DNA of 64,000 bases from a bacterium (GCA_024231955.1 JAAEPZ010000253.1:186001-250000); one strand, 5' to 3'. Positions 17,574-27,186 are shown, counted from the first letter of the stretch. Made by a program: numbers and translations. The notes: generated by a model not told the origin, from the letters alone.

Positions 17574-17959
17574 CAGACTCCTGAATTCGCGGAAGAGGGT
17601 AGCACCTCACCCGGATAGCGCCGCCAAAACCCGGCCTATCCCATAATAAGCCGGGCGATCCGGATAACCTGCAGCACCTTGCCTGATTGCGTGTCCATAA
17701 TCGTCATCGGCGATCACTACCGCGCAACCGGGGGCGCTTTTCAATCGCCACTGTATCATAGTGATCCAATCCCCGTCATCCAGAACCGCAGCAGTAAATC
17801 TCGACTGCCCGATAACCTGCTGCAAGCCGACTGCCCCCTGAACGTGGTCTCCCATGGCGGGCAGCTGGATATACTCTTGTGACGGGAACCTCAATCCACT
17901 TTATTACATCCACCTTGCCGGGTATAACTCACAATAATCCCCCCTGCAAGGAGGAGACA
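17574..17959. other. Divergent intergenic region, no convincing gene
   Basis: 386 bases between divergent genes at 17573 and 17960. A 95-codon minus frame (17607-17894) and a 67-codon plus frame overlap each other; neither has a good ribosome site or recognisable domain. The region probably carries the promoters of both flanking genes, but I could not fix a clear -35/-10 pair. Confidence 0.5.
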
Positions 17960-18892
17960 GTGTCTCGCGGAAATAGCCCCACACTTTTCTGGTTTCCGGC
18001 TCTGGTCGCCATTCTGGCCCTGCAATCGATCCCTGTTGTTGCCGACTCCCGACAAACCCCCTACCTGGGGCAATCTCCTCCGGGAGCAACTCCGGAGATA
18101 TTCGCCCCCGACATCGTAACCACAGATCGCAACGAGCATTTCGGCCCCACATTTTCACCTGACGGCGATCAGATCGTGTGGAGCTTCTTCACACGTGAGC
18201 GTGGTTTGCAGATAGTCGAGCGGGAGGCCGGCATCTGGGGAGATCCTCAAGGTCTCCCCTTCAATGAACCGTTCAAAGAGGATGGTCCCTACTTCTCGCC
18301 GGACGGCGAGCGACTCTATTTCTACTCCCAGCGCCCGATTACGCCCGGAGAGGTGAAGAGCGACTGGGATATCTGGTATGTGGAGCGGCTTGACGACGGC
18401 TGGAGCGCTCCGGTCAATCCTGGCGCACCGCTCAACAGCGCGGACAACGAGATCTTCGTGGCTGTCGCCGATGACACCTCACTCTACTTCTGTACACTCG
18501 GACCGCCGCGGATCATGTACCGCGCCCAGTCCACTGAAGAGGGATATCTCCCGCCGGTACGGATGCCCGAGGTCATCAACACCGACCTTTTCTACTCGCA
18601 CCCCTATGTCGCCCCCGATGAGAGTTTCCTCATCTTCAGCTCCACACGCCCGGGCGGCGAGGGCTCGGCGGACCTCTATCTTTCGCGTCGGTTGCCCGAC
18701 GGTGGCTGGGCTCCGCCCCGCAATCTGGGTGCGGCCATCAACACACCAGTAGCCGAACGCTCCCCCTGCGTTACCCCTGACGGCAAATACCTGTTCTTCG
18801 TCAGGCATCAGTTGACGACCGAGGGGGGCGGATATTGCTGCGGCGACGTCTACTGGGTTTCCATGACTGTGCTGTTGGAGGTTGAGCGGTAG
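17960..18892 (+). CDS. Exported PD40 beta-propeller protein
   Basis: A GTG at 17960 preceded by AAGGAGGAGACA is the best start; the frame upstream is not coding-like. The 310-residue product has a signal peptide (TLFWFPALVAILALQSIPVVA), then the phrase PYLGQSPPGATPEIFAP and propeller blades with PD40 phrases such as FSPDGDQIVWS, FSPDGERLYFYS and VTPDGKYLFFVR. The gene at 23609 encodes a paralogue with the same opening phrase and the same YWVS...VL end. PD40/TolB-like propellers usually bind proteins or glycans in the periplasm or at the surface. No enzyme motif is visible. Confidence 0.86.
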   Translation: MSRGNSPTLFWFPALVAILALQSIPVVADSRQTPYLGQSPPGATPEIFAPDIVTTDRNEHFGPTFSPDGDQIVWSFFTRERGLQIVEREAGIWGDPQGLPFNEPFKEDGPYFSPDGERLYFYSQRPITPGEVKSDWDIWYVERLDDGWSAPVNPGAPLNSADNEIFVAVADDTSLYFCTLGPPRIMYRAQSTEEGYLPPVRMPEVINTDLFYSHPYVAPDESFLIFSSTRPGGEGSADLYLSRRLPDGGWAPPRNLGAAINTPVAERSPCVTPDGKYLFFVRHQLTTEGGGYCCGDVYWVSMTVLLEVER

Positions 18893-18936
18893 CCGCCCTT
18901 GTTATTCGCACACGCAAGCTGAACCTGCAATCGTGA

Positions 18937-18970
18937 CAAGATCGCCCAGCCCGCCGGCTGGACGATCTTG
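18937..18970. terminator. Bidirectional hairpin between convergent genes
   Basis: Arms CAAGATCG and CCAGC (18937-18950) pair with GCTGG and CGATCTTG (18957-18970), with one facing mismatch and a short loop. It separates the PD40 gene from the prenyltransferase gene. Confidence 0.7.
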
Positions 18971-18987
18971 ATTCACACTGAACGGCT

Positions 18988-19896
18988 TCAGCCGCAGAAG
19001 ATCCCGATCGTCAGCAAAAGGGGCGCTGCATGTGTCAACAGCACGTTGCGTCCGAGGTAGGGGATCAGTTCGGGGATATTGTCCCGGTGGCGAGCCAGTC
19101 CACGGGAGGTTGCGATACCGATCACGTGCCCGGCCAGGGAGATCAGGGCAAGCATCGAAAAGGGGCCCGCCGCGACGCCGAAGATCACGACCAGGGCCGA
19201 TGCTGCGATGAGAAGACGATAGACACGAACACCCGCTGCGGGGCCGTAGACGATGATCAGATGCCGTCGGCCCACATCACGATCCGCCTTGAGATCGGGG
19301 AACTGGTTCATCAGCAGCAGTCCACTGATCAGGAAGAGGGGGACCAGCGAGGCGATGAGGGCCATTGTCGAATAGGTTCCCGTGAGTGCGAAGTGGGTGC
19401 CGACCACCATCAGAGGGCCGAAGCCCAATCCGGGAGCGAACAGACAGAGCAAAGGTGAACGTGTCAACAAAGGTGTGTAGCTCACTATGACAATCGCACC
19501 CAACACCCCCAGCGGGGCGATTGACCAGCCCCATTGCCGGATGAAGATGGTGCCCACGGCTCCCAGGACCACCAGACATACCACACCGATGATCAGGGCG
19601 GTTCGAGCTTTGTCGGGATTTCCCGGAAGAGCGCCGCTCCCCCCGCTGAACGGAGTACGGACGGTTTTGAAATCCAGGCCGCTTTTGAAATCGTCGTATT
19701 CATTGAGCGCGTTCACGCCGATGTGGGCGGCCAATCCACCGAGAAGGGCGAGCAACAGGTAGAACCAGTTGATGCCGCCGGTCTCGTGCCAGGATGTAGC
19801 TGCGCCCAGAGAGACACAAACGGGCACCAGGGTGAGGAACGGGAGACGCATCGGTCCGAGTACAGCGGATGGCGCCGTCGGCTTTACATTAGTCAC
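18988..19896 (-). CDS. UbiA-family prenyltransferase (MenA-like)
   Basis: A GTG at 19896 preceded by GGAGGTTGAA is preferred over the upstream ATG at 19941. The 302-residue protein has eight or nine hydrophobic helices. The two Asp-rich prenyl-diphosphate motifs are present: NALNEYDDFKSGLD with RTPFSGGSGAL (about 70-95), and NQFPDLKADRDVGRRHL (about 205-225). The family attaches polyprenyl chains to aromatic acceptors; the TPFSGGSG phrase is typical of menaquinone-type or related membrane prenyltransferases. Without other menaquinone genes nearby the acceptor cannot be stated. Confidence 0.88.
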   Translation of the reverse strand: MTNVKPTAPSAVLGPMRLPFLTLVPVCVSLGAATSWHETGGINWFYLLLALLGGLAAHIGVNALNEYDDFKSGLDFKTVRTPFSGGSGALPGNPDKARTALIIGVVCLVVLGAVGTIFIRQWGWSIAPLGVLGAIVIVSYTPLLTRSPLLCLFAPGLGFGPLMVVGTHFALTGTYSTMALIASLVPLFLISGLLLMNQFPDLKADRDVGRRHLIIVYGPAAGVRVYRLLIAASALVVIFGVAAGPFSMLALISLAGHVIGIATSRGLARHRDNIPELIPYLGRNVLLTHAAPLLLTIGIFCG

Positions 19897-20104
19897 TTCA
19901 ACCTCCAGGATAGACTGTGAATATACACATTCCCCCCCCACAGCAAAGCATTGAAATTCACGTCAGGCCGCCAAAGGATCACGCTCGGTTCTCATCGGCT
20001 CCAACCGATCGGAAACCTGTAACCATTCACCCATGTGCTTGTCTACTAGAAGCGAGCCATGCCATATGTCCCCCCCGTTCCAATATTACTCCCGGAGATT
20101 CCCG

Positions 20105-21436
20105 ATGAATATCAGGTTGATGACAATCCCCATTCTGCTCGCACTCTGTTCCGCCTCCGCATTCCCGGCGGCGGCATATGCCAATCATGCGACGATCTTG
20201 CAGGAGGCGGTTGAGGACGGTCTGATCGTCTTCAAACTCACCGAATCCGACGAGATCGTCGCCCTGATTGGCGAACCGGATTCATTGGAGACCCGACCGG
20301 ATGGCGGCATGACGCTGCAGATGTGGCAGTACCCCGCGGCCCGGCTGCTCTTCGGACGTTACACCCGGGACGGCGCTTCCCCGTTCACGATACTGCGTCT
20401 CTGGCTCGAGGATGAGGTGATCGACATCGGGCAGAACAGACCGCTCGCCCTGCGCAATGAAAAGGACCTCGCCAGAATCGACTCGTTCAACGGCTTTCAG
20501 AATGTATCGCTCGCCCGTCTGGACCTGAAAAGCCACCGGGAGCTGCTGGCTGAGATGACTTTCGACACACTCACCGAATGGCCCCCGCAGAACAGGCTCC
20601 CATCCGGGTTTGATCCGGCCGGGCTTCTGGAGGATGGCCGCAATCCAGGCCTCGGGCTGCGCCGTCTGCACGCTGAGAGCATTGACGGTCGCGGTGTGGG
20701 CATCGCGATCATCGATCAGCCACTACTCACTGATCATGTCGAGTATGCGGATAACCTCATACGCTACGATGCCTCAGGCCTTGAGGGGTTTCGGCCGCAG
20801 ATGCACGCATCACCCGTCGCCTCCATTGCGGTCGGCAAGGGGATCGGTGTGGCGCCGGGCTCCTCTCTGAGCTTCTATGCGGTGCCGATGTGGGCAGCCA
20901 CCAACGCACACTACATCCGGGCGCTGAACTCCATTATGGATCTCAATCGCACGCTCTCGATCTCCGAGCGGATACGTGTGGTTTCGATTTCGGACGGCGC
21001 TTTCTCCGCCAACCCCGAATATGATGAGTGGACAGAACTGCTGGACCGCGCCGAAGCGGAGGGGATACTCGTCATAACCTGCGCGCCCGGCCCTCTCCAC
21101 ATCGGCACGCTTGCTATCAAACCGGGAGGGAACCCGGATCTCCCCGGCTCCTACAGAGCGAGCAACTACGCCTCCCCACAGGACAACCTGCGGGCGCCCA
21201 CCTGCAACAGAACCCTGGCCAGTCACCGGGGAGTGGATGTCTATACGTTCGAGCGGGATGGCGGACGCAGCTGGGCCGCCCCCTACCTCGCCGGGTGCGC
21301 GGCGTTGGCCTGGCAGGTCAATCCCGATCTGGCTCCAGGCCAGATCAGGCGGCTGCTGATCGACACCGCCACACCTGCTGATGCCGGGCCGGTCGTCAAT
21401 CCGCGTGAACTTGTGGAGGCGGCGCGTAAGCAGTGA
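20105..21436 (+). CDS. Divergent exported subtilisin-like (S8) protease
   Basis: The ATG at 20105 follows CCCGGAGATTCCCG and begins a signal peptide (RLMTIPILLALCSASAFPAAA). An N-terminal domain (about 30-170) precedes a compact S8 domain. The likely triad is Asp204 (IAIIDQPL), His234 (in MHASPVAS, where most family members read HGTHVA) and Ser389 (GGRSWAAPYLAG, usually GTSMAAPHVAG). All three residues are kept but their surroundings are atypical, so specificity may differ or activity may be low. There is no FlgD-like tail, unlike the subtilisin at 42613. Confidence 0.83.
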   Translation: MNIRLMTIPILLALCSASAFPAAAYANHATILQEAVEDGLIVFKLTESDEIVALIGEPDSLETRPDGGMTLQMWQYPAARLLFGRYTRDGASPFTILRLWLEDEVIDIGQNRPLALRNEKDLARIDSFNGFQNVSLARLDLKSHRELLAEMTFDTLTEWPPQNRLPSGFDPAGLLEDGRNPGLGLRRLHAESIDGRGVGIAIIDQPLLTDHVEYADNLIRYDASGLEGFRPQMHASPVASIAVGKGIGVAPGSSLSFYAVPMWAATNAHYIRALNSIMDLNRTLSISERIRVVSISDGAFSANPEYDEWTELLDRAEAEGILVITCAPGPLHIGTLAIKPGGNPDLPGSYRASNYASPQDNLRAPTCNRTLASHRGVDVYTFERDGGRSWAAPYLAGCAALAWQVNPDLAPGQIRRLLIDTATPADAGPVVNPRELVEAARKQ

Positions 21437-21669
21437 CCGGATCGCAACCGGTCACAATGAAACGGAGGAGACGGCACGGATTCGCGTGGATGAGCCGGGC
21501 CGCCCTTTCCCCTTGCCTCAGCGGATGATATCGCTGACACTACCGGCTCAGACACCCCCACACGAGGTCCTGCGGAACATGATCCTCTAGACGGAACAAC
21601 CCGACACTATCCCACTCTTGCCAACGGCGTTTGCCGTGCGGCGTGTCCCGTTTTGTCCAAGGAGATATC

Positions 21670-22620
21670 ATGACCCGCAATCATTCCCATCGGATCAGCA
21701 ACCGCCCCTACAACGGAGATGAGGACTTCTGGCGCATCCGACGCCTAATACTGGAAACCGTCCGGACCACTCGGCTGGATTTCAACTGGGATGTACGCCG
21801 CTGGGACGGCTGGCGATTCTACAGCCCCGATCCAGCCGGGAATTCCCGTCGCTCAGGGAAGGTGCAACTCTGGGAGACAATCGAGGGGCGGCTGGTAGGC
21901 GCCATGCTCTCTGAGGGACCTGGAGACGTGTGTCCTCAACTCGATCCGGCATTTCGTGAGATCGAGGAGGAGATGTTTGTCTGGGCGGAGACCAACCTCA
22001 CCAAACCAAACGATGACGGCACCGAGAACAGCCTGATCACGATGGTTTTCGATTATGACCAGTCGCGACTGGATCTGCTTCAAAAGCGCGGCTACCTGAG
22101 AACCGATATGGGCGGCTGCATCCGTAGACTTCAATTCGGAGAGCGGGAGCTACCGGAACGCCGTGCGCTCCCGGCGGGATACACTCTCCGCAGCACGCGT
22201 CCAGATGAAGCGGACGATCAGCGTATTGCCGACCTGGTCAATGCCGCCTTCAATCGCGATTTCCACTGCGCCGGCGAAAGCACCACTTTCAATGCTCATG
22301 CCCCCAGCTTCCGGCGGGAACTGGACCTGGTGGCCGAGGCCCCGGACGGATCCTTCGCCTCCTATGTCGGCTGCCCCTATGATGAATGTAATCGACGAGG
22401 CATCTTCGAGCCTGTCTGCACCCACCCGGACCACCTCCGACTGGGGTTGGCGCAGACGCTGATGTTCGAGGCTCTGCACAGACTTGTCGACTACGGTGCA
22501 AGAGATGTTACTGTGGGTACAGGGACGGCGGAAGCCGCCAATCGACTGTATGATTCCATCGGTTTCAAGGAGGTTCAGAAGGGTAGTTTTTGGCGCATCA
22601 AGCTGCCAATTGACGGATGA
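21670..22620 (+). CDS. Tandem GNAT-family N-acetyltransferase
   Basis: The ATG at 21670 follows AAGGAGATATC; the longer frame from 21631 lacks this site. The 316 residues form two GNAT-like halves. The first (about 15-170) is degenerate, with ETIEGRLVGAML and DLLQKRGYL. The second (about 175-315) carries the acetyl-CoA loop in THPDHLRLGLAQTLM and the AANRLYDSIGFKEV end motif. Two-GNAT proteins modify small amines or antibiotics, or act like mycothiol synthase; the substrate here is unknown. The gene looks monocistronic. Confidence 0.88.
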   Translation: MTRNHSHRISNRPYNGDEDFWRIRRLILETVRTTRLDFNWDVRRWDGWRFYSPDPAGNSRRSGKVQLWETIEGRLVGAMLSEGPGDVCPQLDPAFREIEEEMFVWAETNLTKPNDDGTENSLITMVFDYDQSRLDLLQKRGYLRTDMGGCIRRLQFGERELPERRALPAGYTLRSTRPDEADDQRIADLVNAAFNRDFHCAGESTTFNAHAPSFRRELDLVAEAPDGSFASYVGCPYDECNRRGIFEPVCTHPDHLRLGLAQTLMFEALHRLVDYGARDVTVGTGTAEAANRLYDSIGFKEVQKGSFWRIKLPIDG

Positions 22621-23025
22621 CTCATGGGGAAAGTGCCGAAAAATCAGAATATTCGGTCATTTTGGCAAAAAAAAGACCAAATATTACAGAAATAAGCATT
22701 ATCCCTCTAGCGCTCAGAGACAGAACAGATTACGATAGGTGCGGCATCTGGAGAGAGCATCAGGCTATTGTTGTAATATTATCCTCAACGCCCCTTCAGA
22801 CCTTCTGCTTGAGCCCGCGTCGATATTTGGTTCGCCCAACGTGTCCCGGGAAAGCAACAGCTACAGTGTTGTCGATATGAATCGATGCACAAGGTATTCC
22901 CCGGTTGTCGGGGGATGGAGCCCGTTCAAAGAGCGGGTTGTTCGCAGTTCAAGGACTCCTCCGGAAGAGCCGGGGATTCTGAAGAACTTGACTCGCCGGA
23001 AAGCCGGCATTCGGAGAAGAAGATA
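22621..23025 (+). promoter_or_regulatory. Long structured leader upstream of the RRM gene
   Basis: 405 bases without a convincing gene. The first 130 bases are AT-rich (including TTGGCA followed by an A run) and probably hold the promoter. The last 130 bases contain several small hairpins: CCCCG/CGGGG (22899-22913), CCCG/CGGG (22921-22937) and GCCGG/CCGGC (22995-23008). The last lies just before the GGAG ribosome site of the RRM gene. A temperature-responsive leader, as in cold-shock mRNAs, is possible but unproven. Confidence 0.45.
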
Positions 23026-23358
23026 ATGAAAAAGATCTATGTGGGTAACCTCCCCTTCAGCGCCACCGAAGACGAAGTCCGTGACCTGTTCGGTCAGCAT
23101 GGCACAGTCCATTCGGTCGCTCTGATCACCGATCGTGAAACCGGTCGTCCTCGTGGCTTCGGATTTGTTGAAGTCGATGATGATGCTCTGGAACCCGCCA
23201 TCTCGGCCCTCAACGGCTACGATATGGGCGGACGTCCCTTGCGTGTCAACGAAGCCCAGGATCGTCCTCGTCGCAGTGGCGGCGGCGGCGGTGGCGGCGG
23301 CGGTCGTGGTGGCGGCGGTGGCTACGGTGGCGGCGGCGGCGGCGGTGGTCGCTGGTAG
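23026..23358 (+). CDS. Glycine-rich RRM RNA-binding protein
   Basis: The ATG at 23026 follows GGAGAAGAAGATA. Residues 1-80 form one RNA-recognition motif with RNP2 IYVGNL near the start and RNP1 RGFGFVEV at about 43-50. The remaining 30 residues are almost pure glycine with a few Arg, Tyr and a final Trp, encoded by GGC/GGT repeats. The 110-residue layout matches the bacterial RNA-binding proteins of cyanobacteria and many Gram-negatives that bind mRNA or act during cold stress. It is preceded by a long leader and followed by a strong terminator, so it is monocistronic. Confidence 0.93.
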   Translation: MKKIYVGNLPFSATEDEVRDLFGQHGTVHSVALITDRETGRPRGFGFVEVDDDALEPAISALNGYDMGGRPLRVNEAQDRPRRSGGGGGGGGGRGGGGGYGGGGGGGGRW

Positions 23359-23498
23359 CACGAGTCTACCCGCAAACGGATTTCTCCCGCTCCATTGTGA
23401 TATCGGGAATAGAATTCGTTAACCGGCAAACGGTTCATAGGTAATCGAGCAATCACCATTTCAAGCATGACGGTGTTTTGTTGGCTTACTGTGCAATC

Positions 23499-23527
23499 AA
23501 CCCCGAGAGGCCTCCTCTCGGGGTTTT
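23499..23527 (+). terminator. Intrinsic terminator of the RRM gene
   Basis: AACCCCGAGAGG (23499-23510) pairs with CCTCTCGGGGTT (23514-23525), followed by TT and a T-rich stretch. It lies 140 bases after the RRM stop. Confidence 0.88.
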
Positions 23528-23608
23528 CTGTTGACTACTACTCCAGATGTTACCAATTTAACCTTTCAGGCCAGTATTCCAGCTCCCCCCCTTCTTCAGG
23601 AGACACCG

Positions 23609-24841
23609 ATGTCCGGTATCAGCTCCCCATTTGTCATCTTCATGCTTTTGACCACGATCAGCATCTCCCCTCTGGCTGCGCAGGCAGACACCTCAGCGGC
23701 CCAACATGTGGCGGAGGTGATGGCCGATTCAGGGATCCCGGCGGCCAAGGCATGTTTCCGTGAGATACGCTCTGCTGCGGATGACCGTTATCAATTCGAG
23801 CCGGATGAGTTCTCTACAATCGGCAATACGCTGCGCATAAGCGGTCATCTCCCCGAAGCGATTGCATTCCTAGAAATGGCCAGTGAGCTCTCCCCGGAGG
23901 TATCCGGATCCTGGCTAGCTCTGGGGCGAGTTCTTGCCAGGAACCAGGACGGAGCCGGTGCGAAACGGTGCTATCTGAAGGCAGCGGAACTGGCCCCCGG
24001 TGATGGCGGTCCCAAACAGGCTCTGTTCTTCCTCGATCTTCGGCTCAAGGATGCGGAGCTGGAAACAAGGGCAGTTCGTACACTCTCCCCCGGGGCTCCA
24101 ACCGGGTTGACAGGTCCCTATCTTGGTCAAGTGCCTCCCGGTTTGACCCCTGAGGTTTTTGCTCCGGGCATCGTCTCCACTTACGGCGGCAACGAATACG
24201 CAATCACCTTTTCGCCGGATGGGTCGGAGCTCTACTTCGGTCATGACTACGGTATTTCGGTGTGCAAATTGACGGACACCGGCTGGAGCGCTGCGGAGGT
24301 TGCCGGCATACCCGGATATGAGATGCAGATCTCGCCGACCAGCGGGAAGATGTACTACACCGCCGACGGCATCTGGGGCATGGATCGCCTTGATGACGGT
24401 TGGTCTGAGCCTGAGCAGATTGTCCCGGAGGGGATGTTCGCCACGGCGGCGAAGAGCGGCAACCTGTATACCACACTCTTCCGCGCCAGTGGCGTGATCG
24501 GTGTTTATCCCTGGCTTGGCGACAGCTATGGCGAGGCTGAGGAGCTTGCCGCACAGGTCAACTCCCCCCATTTCGAGGCACATCCCTGTGTTGCCCCCGA
24601 TGAGAGCTTCATCGTATTCGATTCCGACAAACCCGGTGGAATAGGGTTCTGCGACCTCTATGTCACCTTTCGCCAAGCGGACGGCACCTGGGGTACGGCC
24701 ACTTGGCTGGGCGAGGAGATCAATATGCCGGGAACCAACGAATGCCCCAGCCTCTCTCCGGACGGGAAGTACCTCTTCTTTACCTCTCATCGTGATATCT
24801 ACTGGGTAAGCAGCGAGGTCCTGCAGCAAGTCCGCCCCTGA
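23609..24841 (+). CDS. Exported TPR plus PD40 beta-propeller protein
   Basis: The ATG at 23609 follows AGGAGACACCG. After a signal peptide (FVIFMLLTTISISPLAAQA) come two or three TPR units (about 35-155; GHLPEAIAFLEMASELSPE, GAGAKRCYLKAAELAPGDG). The linker phrase PYLGQVPPGLTPEVFAPGIV leads into PD40 blades (FSPDGSELYFG, LSPDGKYLFFT). It is a paralogue of the protein at 17960 with a TPR front end added. Probable periplasmic or surface protein-protein interaction role; no enzyme motif. Confidence 0.87.
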   Translation: MSGISSPFVIFMLLTTISISPLAAQADTSAAQHVAEVMADSGIPAAKACFREIRSAADDRYQFEPDEFSTIGNTLRISGHLPEAIAFLEMASELSPEVSGSWLALGRVLARNQDGAGAKRCYLKAAELAPGDGGPKQALFFLDLRLKDAELETRAVRTLSPGAPTGLTGPYLGQVPPGLTPEVFAPGIVSTYGGNEYAITFSPDGSELYFGHDYGISVCKLTDTGWSAAEVAGIPGYEMQISPTSGKMYYTADGIWGMDRLDDGWSEPEQIVPEGMFATAAKSGNLYTTLFRASGVIGVYPWLGDSYGEAEELAAQVNSPHFEAHPCVAPDESFIVFDSDKPGGIGFCDLYVTFRQADGTWGTATWLGEEINMPGTNECPSLSPDGKYLFFTSHRDIYWVSSEVLQQVRP

Positions 24842-24932
24842 TTGCCCATACCCAGGCATCTCGATCGGCCCCGATCGCGCTCATAACGAGTCGGGGGATG
24901 CCATGAATTGAGATGAGATCTCCCCCAGACCC

Positions 24933-24962
24933 TTGTTATCCGATGTATTGATGTGATACACT
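24933..24962 (+). promoter_or_regulatory. Possible promoter of the gene at 25070
   Basis: TTGTTA (24933-24938) and TACACT (24957-24962) are 18 bases apart, with TG one base ahead of the -10 (extended -10). About 108 bases separate it from the ATG. Confidence 0.4.
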
Positions 24963-25069
24963 GGAATGTTGGTCGAGGAAGACTCAATGGCCTTTTGACC
25001 AACTGACCCCAATCCCGGAGAACCTCCGGAACGACTTCTGAACATGACAACTAATGAGAGAAGACAACT

Positions 25070-25729
25070 ATGAAGAAACTGGCAATAATTCTTGCTCTGC
25101 TCATCTGCGCCGGTGCCGTCCAGGCCGGTGTCGTCTACAACATTCAGAACGGCGATGTCCCTCTGGATACCGAAGTCACGATCACTGATGTCATCGTCAC
25201 CGGTGTTGTCGGCACCAACGGCTTCTTCGCCATCGAAGCGCCCTATGGCGTCCAGAATGGCATCTATGTTTATCTGGCCGATTCCGGCGCCGCCGTCGGT
25301 GATGTCGTCACAGTTACCGGAACCTACTCAGAGTATCACGATCTCTCCCAGGTAGCCGGCACCTCGATCACCATCACAGGCACGGCCGCCCTGCCCGCGC
25401 CTATCGTCCTGACCGTGCCCGTCCTGATGGCCGATCCCGAGCCCTACGAATCCAACATCATCACGCTGACCGGCGACATGGTCGTCACTGGCGATGCCGG
25501 TTTTGGTGAGTGGGACGTTCTGAGCGACGGCGTCGCTTTCCGCTATGACAACTTCTGGGCCGACCTGACCGGCCTCGCGGTCGATGACTGCTACGGAAGC
25601 GCCACCGGCATTCTGAACTATACGTATGACGCATTCAAGATTGCCATCTTCGAAGGCCAGCTGTTGACCTGCGAAGCCGTCCCCACCCAGGCGACCAGCT
25701 TCAGTCAGACGAAAGCCCTGTATCGCTAG
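25070..25729 (+). CDS. Small exported beta protein with ...TKALYR C-terminus
   Basis: A clear signal peptide (MKKLAIILALLICAGAVQA) precedes about 185 residues of beta-rich sequence with OB-fold-like features: ITDVIVTGVVGTNGFFAIE, then GDVVTVTGTYSEYHDLSQ. Similar stretches occur in exported nucleic-acid-binding or DUF5689-like domains, but I cannot assign a family firmly. It ends in TSFSQTKALYR, matching the tails of the beta-helix proteins at 2488 and 57998. A strong terminator follows, so it is a single-gene unit. Confidence 0.82.
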   Translation: MKKLAIILALLICAGAVQAGVVYNIQNGDVPLDTEVTITDVIVTGVVGTNGFFAIEAPYGVQNGIYVYLADSGAAVGDVVTVTGTYSEYHDLSQVAGTSITITGTAALPAPIVLTVPVLMADPEPYESNIITLTGDMVVTGDAGFGEWDVLSDGVAFRYDNFWADLTGLAVDDCYGSATGILNYTYDAFKIAIFEGQLLTCEAVPTQATSFSQTKALYR

Positions 25730-25753
25730 CAAAGGTATTCAGGCAAACACAAG

Positions 25754-25784
25754 GCGGGTCGACAATGTCGGCCCGCTTTTTTTT
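25754..25784 (+). terminator. Intrinsic terminator
   Basis: GCGGG-t-CGAC (25754-25763) pairs with GTCG-g-CCCGC (25767-25776), followed by eight Ts (25777-25784). It ends the unit at 25070. Confidence 0.92.
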
Positions 25785-25984
25785 CGTGTTCACCCCACAG
25801 GTTATCAGCCCCCCGGTTGGCCCGCTGCAAAACTCCGGGATGCAGACTGAGTTCGACGAGCGACAACAACATCTCTTGAATCGCTCCCGGTAAAGAACTA
25901 GAATCCTCCGTCCGCACGCATCCCGACAAATCGGCACGCCTGCGGGCAATGCCCCTGTCCACAAAACATGATCCGAGGTCTGCA

Positions 25985-26830
25985 ATGCATCGAATTGGAG
26001 CTCATGTCAGTGCCGCCGGGGGCGTGGAAAACGCACCGTTGCGCGCCCGGGAGATCGGCGCCGCCGCCTTCGCCCTTTTCACCCGCAACCAGAAACGTTG
26101 GGTCTCGCCGGCCCTGACCGAGGCGAATATCGCCGGTTTCAAGAGCAATCTGCTGGAGACTGGTATCGCGCCGGAGCTGGTGCTGCCGCATGACGGTTAC
26201 CTCATCAATCTCGGAAACCCCGATCCGCTCGCGTTGGAAAAATCTCGCGCCGCTTTCCTGGATGAGATGCAGCGGTGTGAGCAACTCGGTCTACCCCTGC
26301 TCAATCTTCACCCGGGTAGCCATCTCAAGAAGATCTCCGAGCAGGATTGCCTCGGTCGAATCGCGGAATCGCTGAATCTGGCCCTGACGCAGACCCGTGG
26401 CGTCACCGCCGTACTCGAGAATACCGCCGGGCAGGGTACTAACCTGGGCTGGCGTTTTGAGCATCTTGCCGAGATCATCGAACAGGTTGAGGACAAAAAG
26501 CGGGTAGGTGTGTGCCTCGATACCTGCCACACTTTCGCAGCCGGTTACGATCTCGGAACCGAGGGGGCATGTGACGCCACCTTCGCCGAGTTCGACAAGA
26601 TCGTGGGATTCGAATATCTGCGGGCGATGCACCTGAACGACTCCAAGCGGGAATTGGGCTCGCGTGTCGACCGCCACGCGAATCTGGGAGAGGGTGAGAT
26701 CGGCACGAAAGCATTTCGGTACATCGTCAACGATGCCCGGTTTGCTGAGATCCCCCTGATCCTCGAAACACCGGATCACGATCTGTGGGCCGAGACAATC
26801 GTACAGCTCAATCAAATGCAAAAGGGTTAG
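25985..26830 (+). CDS. nfo: Endonuclease IV (AP endonuclease)
   Basis: The ATG at 25985 starts [13 protein letters not shown], the family's typical N-terminus, and the 281-residue length is standard. Metal-binding and catalytic motifs are all present: [33 protein letters not shown], and [19 protein letters not shown]. The enzyme cuts DNA 5' of abasic sites using three zinc ions during base-excision repair in the cytoplasm. It stands alone between terminators and long gaps. Confidence 0.97.
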   Translation: MHRIGAHVSAAGGVENAPLRAREIGAAAFALFTRNQKRWVSPALTEANIAGFKSNLLETGIAPELVLPHDGYLINLGNPDPLALEKSRAAFLDEMQRCEQLGLPLLNLHPGSHLKKISEQDCLGRIAESLNLALTQTRGVTAVLENTAGQGTNLGWRFEHLAEIIEQVEDKKRVGVCLDTCHTFAAGYDLGTEGACDATFAEFDKIVGFEYLRAMHLNDSKRELGSRVDRHANLGEGEIGTKAFRYIVNDARFAEIPLILETPDHDLWAETIVQLNQMQKG

Positions 26831-27186
26831 ACCGATTGCCGGATTCGGTAGGGACTTGCGGCAGGTCGGCGGACAGATCCGGATTGCGTCCATCGTCGGG
26901 AATCATCACCGGCATTCAGACAGACGATATCATTGCGACAAACTCGGCCCTACCCTGTTACGCGACTGGAACACAACGCGGCTGATTGCGACAGGATTGA
27001 ACGAATCCCCACCGATGCCCAAACAGCCCACCTATGTGGTAATCAACTGCCTGACACCACCTTGCCCACTTTCTCCGCCGTAATTCAAGGAATACCTGTT
27101 TTCGTTTTCGCAACACTGGTATAATTTGACCAAGTTATTTTACTCAAATTCCAGGTGGACACCTACCTCAATCAGGGGAGTGCGAA
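26831..27186 (+). other. Gene-free region with promoter upstream of the C25 protease
   Basis: 356 bases with no credible gene; the short frames have no ribosome sites. Near the end TGGTATAAT (27117-27125) is an extended -10 with a perfect TATAAT and only a weak -35. It lies 61 bases before the ATG at 27187, whose ribosome site is GGGGAG. Confidence 0.55.

Noticed and set aside
17607..17894. 95-codon minus-strand frame in an intergenic region
   Set aside because: No ribosome site and no recognisable motif; a competing plus frame overlaps it. Left as unresolved.
23278..23355. GGC/GGT tandem simple repeat
   Set aside because: It encodes the glycine-rich tail normal for this RRM family and is in frame, so it is not a separate repeat element.
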